A stretch of 64,000 nt of DNA from Heterobasidion occidentale (lineage: Eukaryota > Basidiomycota > Agaricomycetes > Russulales > Bondarzewiaceae). The position numbers were made by a program, and so were the translations under genes. Under the pieces are notes generated by a model. It was not told where the DNA came from. It worked only from the letters and a program-made list of their open reading frames with translations, and did no database searches. Below are positions 56,588 to 64,000 of this stretch, one piece after another. The DNA lies in contig JBCAQO010000008.1 in NCBI GenBank assembly GCA_039111635.1, positions 1,054,001-1,118,000 on the forward strand, written 5' to 3'. Position 1 is the stretch's first letter. Each line of letters opens with the position of its first letter.

Positions 56588-57638
56588 CCCCCGAACAAAA
56601 TCTCTTTTTTTTGACCCTTTCATCCCCGAACGAGGATCAGACCTCTGATCCGGACCGATTTACCCCCGAACGAGGATCATACATACATAAAAAAATCGAA
56701 AAAATCGAGAAAAAATCAAAAAAAAATCCGACCGTCGCACGAGTGTTTGTGAGGCTTGCTTGACACAGGGCATTGCGCGGAGACCACCAAAGAACCGTAG
56801 TACAATGTATCTACTCATAATCATTCTCACCCTCCACATCTTGATCCTTGGCCTTTCGTGTGCGAGTGAGATACAGCCGGAAGGCCCCCTCAAGATCCTT
56901 CTCGTGTCCCAGTAGTGCATCAAGGTAATGCTCATCACCCGGGGCCAAAGTGTAGTTCATACCGTTGGCAAGCTGCGGAGGGTAGCTGAGCCTTACCAGG
57001 AATGTATGGATGGCAGCAGAGCGAACCGCGACACGGCGTGTGGATCAGCCAGCAGCCGGAAGCGCCGTGCGAGTTGTCCAGATGCTGCCATCGGCTCGAA
57101 CACACGGACTACAATGTTCGAAACCTCGGAGATGGACGACGTGGTTGCTGCCCAACCATGTTACCTGCCTTACCCCGGACTTTTTGTAGATATCGAGCAC
57201 TGTTGGACACGTCAATCAGTAATGCCTATTACATGATGTGCACAGAAACAAACCCTGAGCGAGACAAATCCGACCACGAGCGAATACAAGCGCATATCCT
57301 TGACCGGCAGCAGCTTTGAGAGGGCGTTCCGTAGATACCTCAGCGCCGATGACGAACCGTGGAAGGCCTTTTTGGGTGAATACTTTGCCCGTTTTTTTAC
57401 CGCTCTCAATGTAGACTGATAGGCCATTACAAAATAACTATTTCGTACAAAATTATCTCAAATTGGGCCGTGAGAATCCTCCAGATCCCCGAACGGGATC
57501 AGACCTCGAGCCAAACCCTGCTGGTACCCCCGGATTGGGATCGGACGTCCACGCCAAATCTGCCCTACCTATCCCCGAACATGGATCAGACCTCGGCGCT
57601 GACGCGCCTCGTTTATACCCGAATCCGGATCGGACCTC
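56588..57638 (+). repeat. Subterminal repeats CCCCGAACgaGGATCAGACCTC
   Basis: Copies at 56624-56645, 56664-56680, 57487-57507, 57527-57550, 57573-57594 and 57617-57638, a partial copy at 56588, and a reverse copy inside the left end (56561-56580). Clustering at both ends is the pattern of transposase-binding subterminal repeats in hAT and CACTA elements. Confidence 0.75.
56811..57000 (-). pseudogene. Possible captured host exon inside the inverted-repeat element
   Basis: On the minus strand an open stretch reads SYPPQLANGMNYTLAPGDEH and continues through LLGHEKDLEGAFRLYLTRTR to an acidic end and stop at 56811-56813. It has normal protein composition, unlike its surroundings, and a splice-donor-like gtaag just upstream. 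I do not recognise the family. Confidence 0.4.
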
Positions 57639-57716
57639 TGGCATGGTTGACGGGGGTCCTGGGGGCCCCCCCTTTCCAGTTCAGATTCGCCGTTGTAAAC
57701 GCGTTTTTTGAGCTCC

Positions 57717-58503
57717 GCTTGAACCTCAGCATCCTGCAGCATCACTTATTCTTCAGCTAAGATCATATCTAGCAAAACCAGGTCATCAAGATCCACTGCA
57801 TATGCCATTATCCAATATTATCGAAGCTGAACAGTAGATGGTGGGCTTGTGGTGTATCTGTGGTGGACTTATCCGTGCTGGCTGCACGGAGGGCGCGAGG
57901 GTGCCGGTCGACCCGCGTACTCTACGGCCAGGTAGCTTTCGGGAGCTTTCGGGAGTGTTTCAGGTTCGCCGAATCTATTCGTGGTACTCTCGTTGTGGAA
58001 GCGCCGTCTGCCTACATCAGCACTCACGGCAGCGCTGTAGACACGGGGTTGCGTATTGCTTCGGCAGCACTCCGATTCGAATCACTGCGCAATTATTGAA
58101 GTGGGCTGGTGACCTTCGCGGGTCCGCGGGATCGAAGTCTCGAGTCACTGATATTCAAGTCGGGTAGTAGTATGTACACGTATGCATCGGCGGAGTTATA
58201 GCGCGCATAGACGTATGAGGCTGCGTGAAGCTGTTGGAAAGAAAAAAGAGTCAGTGAAGTAAAGGAAAACGCGACGCGTGTTTCCGTTGTCGGCCCGACG
58301 CCACAAGTGCGCCACTCACCGAGACTTTTCCCAATCAACTTACTATCGCAAACCCACCCTGCAGCTAATGTACAAGATAGATTGAAGTAAACAAATAAGA
58401 TCAAAATAAGATACAGAAAAACGAATGTCGAATAAGGAACGGGACAATGGTTCGCATAGGGGCCCAAAAACGCACGCGACTACTGAACAACAAACAAAGT
58501 CCC
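57717..58503. other. Spacer between the inverted-repeat element and CCC2
   Basis: No supported gene; it probably includes the 3' UTR of the copper ATPase gene (AT-rich 58330-58500). Confidence 0.45.
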
Positions 58504-61500
58504 TTAAACAGCCTCGTGCATCTCCACAGGCAGCTGGTCATATCCCACATGGCGGCCCCTACCGCCTCTAAAGATGCTCCCCACACGCTCGAACGCGCCG
58601 CCCACGGCATTCCACGCGCTGGACCAGACACTCTCGTGCTCGACAGCCTCTCCAGGCATCAGGCTCTCTGCCGGGCGCACCCACCACTTGAGCGCCAACG
58701 AGCTTGTGACGACACTGACAGAACTGAACGCCATCATCGCGCCAGCCATCATTGGATGCAGGTGGAGACCGAACGGGAGGAAGAGACCCATGGCAAGCGG
58801 GATGCCGAGCACGTTGTACACGCATGCCCAGATGAGGTTACGGCGGATGGTGGCGAAGATCGAGCGCGAGAGGTGAAGAGCGGCGACCACGTCGAGCAGG
58901 TCGGAGCGCATAAGAACGATGTCCGCGGCCTCGATGGCGACGGATGTTCCAGAGGAAAGGGCGATGCCGACAGTGGCGGCTACGAGAGCCGGAGAGTCAT
59001 TGATACCATCACCAACCTGACCGAATATAAACCACATGAGCTCCCTGCTTTGCGCCCGATAAGCACAGTAATCACTCACCATCGCTACTGCCCCCTTCTG
59101 CATCAGCTCAGTAACGACCGACGCCTTGCCTTTTGGACTCATGCTCGCCCACACGCCCTCCGGTTTGATACCGACCTGTTGTGCGATAGCCAAAGCAGTC
59201 TCTCTGCCATCACCCGTCATCATATTAACCTCGATGCCCATGTTTTGCAAGGCCCTGATAGCATACTTGGACGAGGGTTTCGGTGCGTCCGCAAGCGCGA
59301 TAGCAAGCACGGGAATTGGATGAGAAGTCGACGATGCAATAGAGACATAGATCAGGGTGCGGCCCTTGACCGCTTCACGAGATTCGAAGCCAGAGAGAAC
59401 CGAAGGGAGATATCCGTCATCGGATTGGGTAATGAAACGGGGAGTGCCCACCCAGACGGTGTACTTGTCTGGTAGCCCAGGCGCAGACCTAGACAATTTG
59501 ATAGTGGCGGTGACACCTTGCCCGGTGACGCTCTCGAATGTTTCTATCTCAGGCTCCTGGGCACCGCTGTAGCCCCTCAGCAGGTCCTTACCCCAAACGG
59601 CAACAGCTTTGGCAAGAGGGTGCTCGGAGCGGGCCTCGGTAGCGGACAGCATCGCAATAATCGCGGCGCGGGATGTGACACCATCCGCGGCCGTCGCGGT
59701 CAAAGAAGCTATCTCCATCTGTCCGTCTCCCGAAGCTTGCCCCTCGCCCGATTCGTGCGTAAGCGCCCAGGCAACACCTGCGACAGTCAACTTGCCCTCC
59801 GTGACCGTTCCTGTTTTATCAAGTACGACACGCTTTAGATGACGGCTGGCCTCCAAGGCCCGTCCGCCCTTGATGAGAATACCATTCTTCGCGCCCATAC
59901 CGGTGCCGACCATGATGGCGGTGGGTGTGCTCAGACCGAGGGCGCACGGGCATGCGACCACGACGACCGAGATGCAGAGCTGAAGACAGACAGAAAGTTT
60001 GGTCGCACCGTGTTCGTGGAACATCATCGGGAGTGCTGCTTCGTCGGAGAAATAAGAGACGCCCATCCATCCGACGAACGTGACAACGGCAAGCGAGATG
60101 ACCACGGGTACGAAGTAGCCTGCCACTTTGTCTGCAAAAGCTTGGATCGGGGCTTTGGAAGTTTGGGCATCCTCGACGAGCTTAACGATCTGTGCGAGCG
60201 CGGTGTCCTTGCCGGCGCGGGTGACTGTCATATCAAACGTGCCGAGGCCGTTGACAGTGCCGCCGATGACGCTATCTCCTGGTTGTTTAAGCACGGGGAC
60301 TGGCTCGCCGGTAACAGCGCTCTCGTCAATGCTTGACGAGCCCTTGATGACTGTGCCATCTGCAGGAACCTTGTCTCCTGGGACAAGCTTGACGATGTCA
60401 CCGACCTGAACAAGTTCCGTGGGTATCCGCTTTTCCTGTGTGCAGGCAGGAGCATCCGTGTAAATTGTCGCCATAGAGGGCGTGAGAGCCATAAGATCAG
60501 TCAAAGCCGCGCTCGTCTTTCCCTTCGCCGAGTTTTCCAAATAGCGGCCGAGGGAGACGAACATGATGAGCATGGTGCTGGTATCGAAAAAGACGAGGGG
60601 TATGAAGTCCGGTTCCGGATTCCACATCGCGAAAAACATTGCGAAGACGGAGTAAAAAAACGCCGCCGAGGTGCCCAACATTACCAATACATCCATGGTC
60701 GCTGATTTATGCTTCAAGGCCTTCCAGGCATTGATGTAAAACTTGCGCCCAATCCAGAACTGCGAAGGTGATGTGAAAGCAAGAACGAGTAGGTGGCCAA
60801 CACATATACCGGTGTAGATATGGTAGTGGATGATAGGGAACATGCCGGGCAGCTTCGGAAGAATCATGGTGATCAAGAACACAGGAGCGGCGAATGCAAC
60901 ACTCCACCAAAACCGCGAGCGCCATTCACGGATTTCTTTCGTCCGTGTCAAGGAGCGGAGCTGGGTTGCGTCTTGCTCGTCGGAGACCATGGCGTCGAAA
61001 CCGAGCTCTTCGATGCGCTCGACCATTTCACGCGGTCCGATTAACCCGCGGTCGAAGACACCTTGCATGTTTCCGTCGCTAGAGAGACGGAGACTTCCAG
61101 GATACCGGGCATTGCTCCCAGTTGCCCTTCGACCGTTGAAGTGCATGAGGAACAAGTCATCCCATAGACTCGCAGGGTGATCTCGTCTGAGCGCGTAGGG
61201 GGGATGAGGGTCGCGTCAAAACCAATGTCAGATATTTCCTGTTAAATGTAGTTCGCTTCGTTCTTCAAGTTCGCTGTGATCGAGATGACTACGCACGTTC
61301 ATGATTTTATCGGGATCCCAAGTGTCGGGGTCATATTCTACAATGCCTCGTTCAGCCAACAAAGCCACCTTGATCGAGTGGATCCCAGGTTGTGGTCTCA
61401 GCATGCCTTCGATAGACTATCCACGGCAGACCTCAACAATGGGGAATAGAGTGCTGTGCATCGCACTCACCTCAACGCATGACCCGCAAGTCATCCCCTC

Positions 61501-61644
61501 GATTCTGAGCTCACATTTCTCGATCTTGGTGCCCTTGCCTTCCAGAGGCTCGTCATTTGAGAGAGGTAGGCCCAGTTTCCCCGACGTTGGGGTCATCGGG
61601 AGTTTGGACCAGAGATTAGTGAATGTAGCGGATATGGCAGACAT
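58504..61644 (-). CDS. CCC2: Copper-transporting P1B-type ATPase (CCC2 type)
   Basis: Exons are 61644-61471, 61416-61297, 61238-59080 and 59016-58504. Two heavy-metal-associated domains carry the copper ligands (IEGMTCGSCVE, VYGMTCSSC). The membrane part includes the CPC translocation motif (ACPCALGLSTPTAIM), the phosphorylation site VVLDKTGTVTEGK, the SEHPLAKAV motif of the nucleotide domain, MTGDGRETALAIA, and the hinge VGDGINDSPAL. About 988 residues. The yeast orthologue loads copper in the trans-Golgi into multicopper oxidases, which here would include Fet3-like and laccase enzymes. Exon 3 is one base short for its phases, and the frame breaks at about 61060 between ETCKV and FDRGLIGPREM. 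The last intron (59017-59079) is 63 bases, stop-free and in frame. Confidence 0.93.
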
Positions 61645-62918
61645 GGCGACGTGGCCTGACGTGGCTTTAGTATGGAAGGGAGGAGGGAAGTCTAGTGCTT
61701 GTCAGCCTGTGGAAATTGAGGAATGGTTCGGACCGCGAGGGCGGGGAGAATGATACAGTGTGGGAGAGGATGAACTGTAACAGAAAGGGGCCAAAGGGGG
61801 TAAGAGGGCGCCTGCGCAGAGGAGGAACTGAAGGAATTGGTCGGGAGGAGTGTGCCCGAGCCTTCGTGGGTGCCGCAGTGCGCCAAATTGGCTTGCTGAC
61901 ATCGTCCACTTTCCGCTGCGCCTTTGCTGACAAACAAGGGCACACACTCCTCCGTCTTTCATCCATCCATCTCCATTCATATTGCCTGGTCTGGAGCTCT
62001 TGATATATTTGACACCTCTTGGTCTCGTCCATCGTATCCGGCCGTCCTCAATGACTTATTGTATGTGTGTCTGGCGGCCATCCCTGACAGTCTCGAAGAG
62101 TTTCGAAGCAGCTAAACATAAGAACGGCCCTGGTGCAGAAGATCTCGGTAATGGCCAGTGACCGCAGCACATACAGGTCGCTACCTCCGCCATCGACACT
62201 CGACGTCGCCTGGTGGGCGAGAACATCGAGGTTCACCGCTCAATGACTACTATCCACTAGCGTCGCTGCTTTCCGGTTGCTTTCCCTTGCTTTCCCCAGT
62301 AAAAGCCGGTAGAACAAATACCAATTTGATTCCGCAGGCCGCCATCACGCACAAAAAAAAAACTCCATCAGATCAAGAAGGATCAAGAAGGCATCGCCGA
62401 GGGACGGTGTTTACTGCGAGGCACCGTCATCGACGTCGATCCGCAGAACGGGGGCAGATCGTTTACACGTACTACTACGTACACAATCGGCCAAATGAGC
62501 ATTACGTGCCCCAATCATACTTCTTCCTGTCAATTGAACTTCAGAACTCCATCGTTAACTGTGGATCCCACCTCAGCATGGCAAATACACTTTTTAGTCT
62601 ATCATGTACAACAAACTTTGAACATGGAAAGTACAGGTAAATGAGAGACAGGTGGACAAAATTAGCTAGTAAGGCCATGCCAATCATCACGCCAGCGAGG
62701 ATAAGTATGGAGGTGATAAAGACGAGAGAGAGAGAAGTCGATAGAATGTACAACGGATACCGTGACGAATATTCATCTAACATAAGAAACGACCGCCCAC
62801 ATCATGCAAATCTACTTGGAGGTCGAATGATGGCATAGAACCCGGTAACTTCTGATTGTGGAGGCCCTCGACAAGAAACACCGTGGCATTTCTAATAATA
62901 GTCGCTGAGCGCAGGAAG
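61645..62918. other. CCC2 promoter side and spacer to the P450 gene
   Basis: 61645-62000 is the 5' flank of CCC2. No open frame in the 1.27 kb has recognisable domains. 62340-62840 is AT-richer and includes an A-run and GAGA repeats. Confidence 0.45.
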
Positions 62919-64000
62919 TCAGCGCAATTCCTCAATAGAGCGGATGAGCGCCTCGGCCTTTGCAGAGCGCGGCTTTAGACAGGTCTTGAATGGCTTTGGC
63001 TTACTACAAATCACGACGTTAGTCAAGGACGATGACCGGCGCCGCATCAGCATGTGGGAGGGGGGACACGCACACTAGGACACCGCTGGTAAATTCGTGT
63101 TTGGGCTCTTGGATGATACCGTTCTCCTCGACCTTCTCAATATCGTACACCGTCAGAACGGATGCACAGAAGATGAAGAGGAGATAGTCGGCCAGCACAG
63201 AGCCTGGGCAAGACCTGGCTCGGAATCCGTGGCGCTCAGTAAAGGAGAATAAAACATAGATGGGGGGAGAGACTGACCGTCGTCCGTATCCGAACGAGAC
63301 TTCAAAGGGGTCGCGCTGAGCATGCTTGCCAGGAGACGAGATCAAACGGTCAGGGTTGAACCTGTTAGGATCGGGGTAGACCTCCGGGTCGTGCAAGAAA
63401 TGCCTGTCATCAATGCGAAGGGCCTGAGCACAAAAGGACGGCCAAAATCCTATATTGTACACACCATATATTCGCGACCATGATGGTACCCTTCGGGATA
63501 AAGTAGCCGTCATGGAAATCGTCCTGAGTGGCGCAGTGTGGAGCGCCTGCAGTCAAGCTCAGCAAGACTGTACGTCATATCAATGATCGCGAGCGGAATT
63601 CTACACACCCAGCGGTGCAGTGGGGCCCCAGCGGATGAGCTCCTTGCACAGCGCGTTCATGTATGGCATTTGATCCCTATCGGAGAAGAGAGGTAGTCTG
63701 TCCCTTCCGATCACTGCATCGATTTCAGCTTGTGCCTTCCTCTGGACTTCGGGATGCATAGTCATTGCCAGGAAGAACGTGGCCAGGGCGTTGACTGGCT
63801 GTAGAGCGCGAGGCAGACGATCAGATGATATGAGCGTGAACAAGGAGATAATCCCTTACATTGTCAATCCCAGCGGAATACAGGCTGGAGGCAGCCCATT
63901 TAATGTCCTCTTCTTCCTTTAGCGACACTTTCGCTTTCTTGCCGTCCATAAGATTGCTGACGAGGTTAGGAACGGATGTCCCCGCGGCCTATCATGTGGA
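62919..64000 (-). CDS. Cytochrome P450 monooxygenase, 5' part outside window
   Basis: The C-terminal half of a basidiomycete P450 of the O-methylsterigmatocystin-oxidoreductase-like (CYP64/CYP5000-series) kind. From right to left: AASSLYSAGIDN at about 63870, the oxygen-activation helix region; then ALATFFLAMTMHPEVQRKAQAEID and LCKELIRWGPTAPLG, which contains the K-helix (E-x-x-R: ELIR). Then HFLHDPEVYPDPNRFNPDR and the haem loop FGYGRR/SCPGSVLAD, with the ligand cysteine split by an intron (about 63215-63278). It ends KPKPFKTCLKPRSAKAEAL at a stop at 62919-62921. Membrane anchor and substrate-recognition regions are not in the window, so substrate and CYP family cannot be set. Confidence 0.88.

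Larger units (their letters stand above)
56491..57716. mobile_element. 1.2 kb terminal-inverted-repeat element (non-autonomous DNA transposon candidate)
   Basis: The ends are imperfect inverted repeats of about 85-90 bp. 56538-56573 is an exact reverse complement of 57625-57660 (36 bases), and both ends begin GGAGCTC outermost. Inside, copies of CCCCGAAC-n2-GGATCAGACCTC cluster near each end. No transposase is present. The outer limit and a target-site duplication could not be fixed by eye. Confidence 0.7.

Noticed and set aside
58447..59475. 342-residue plus-strand frame over CCC2
   Set aside because: Antisense shadow of a well-supported ATPase exon; no domain in it.

Overview
The window is fungal nuclear DNA, almost certainly from a mushroom-forming basidiomycete (Agaricomycetes). 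The host genes are split by many 50-60 bp GT-AG introns with consensus-like donors and acceptors. The gene set is typical of filamentous fungi (SIN-type septation kinase, psi-factor oxygenase, exocyst SEC6, mitochondrial COQ6, AIM9-like kinase, copper ATPase, P450). The left third is packed with Ty3/gypsy chromoviruses. No bacterial-style operons, rRNA or CRISPR were seen, and no tRNA could be supported.

Region 1 (1-23334) is a nest of at least three Ty3/gypsy families. Element A (plus strand) enters from the left edge and ends in a 3' LTR (LTR-A, 7307-8141). It is followed by a minus-strand 5' end of element C (two LTR-C copies in an exact-length tandem duplication, leader and truncated gag, 8142-10193). 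Two host genes survive inside the nest: a small unknown protein (10948-11307) and a mitochondrial AIM9-like phosphotransferase (11590-13506). Next come the 3' end of a minus-strand element B (LTR-B 14763-15575, downstream ORFs to 17399), a second LTR-A (17400-18242), and the plus-strand 3' half of an element C (integrase tail, broken chromodomain, frameshifted ORF, an array of a ~21 bp motif, 3' LTR-C 22748-23334).

Region 2 (23335-36410) is GC-rich. It carries a large multidomain gene (29876-36410) predicted to encode a CDC15/Cdc7/SepH-type septation kinase. The gene has an N-terminal calponin-homology domain, a polyQ tract, the kinase, a C1 zinc finger and a C-terminal CaaX box. About 4 kb upstream lies a duplicate of its promoter and first exon, joined by a 3.8 kb internal deletion to the pre-kinase exon: a pseudogene.

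Region 3 (36411-64000) is ordinary gene space: a dual-haem Ppo fatty-acid oxygenase, a decayed membrane-protein gene, NAD+ synthetase QNS1, the divergent pair SEC6/COQ6 with a 180 bp shared promoter, a phenol-hydroxylase-like FAD monooxygenase, a 1.2 kb inverted-repeat element with subterminal repeats, the copper P-type ATPase CCC2, and a P450 that runs off the right edge.

Several otherwise conserved genes (SEC6, CCC2, the monooxygenase, the kinase) carry isolated single-base frameshifts. Exon arithmetic shows exactly one base missing per affected exon in SEC6 and CCC2. This looks more like residual assembly indels than gene death, and reading frames here should be treated accordingly.
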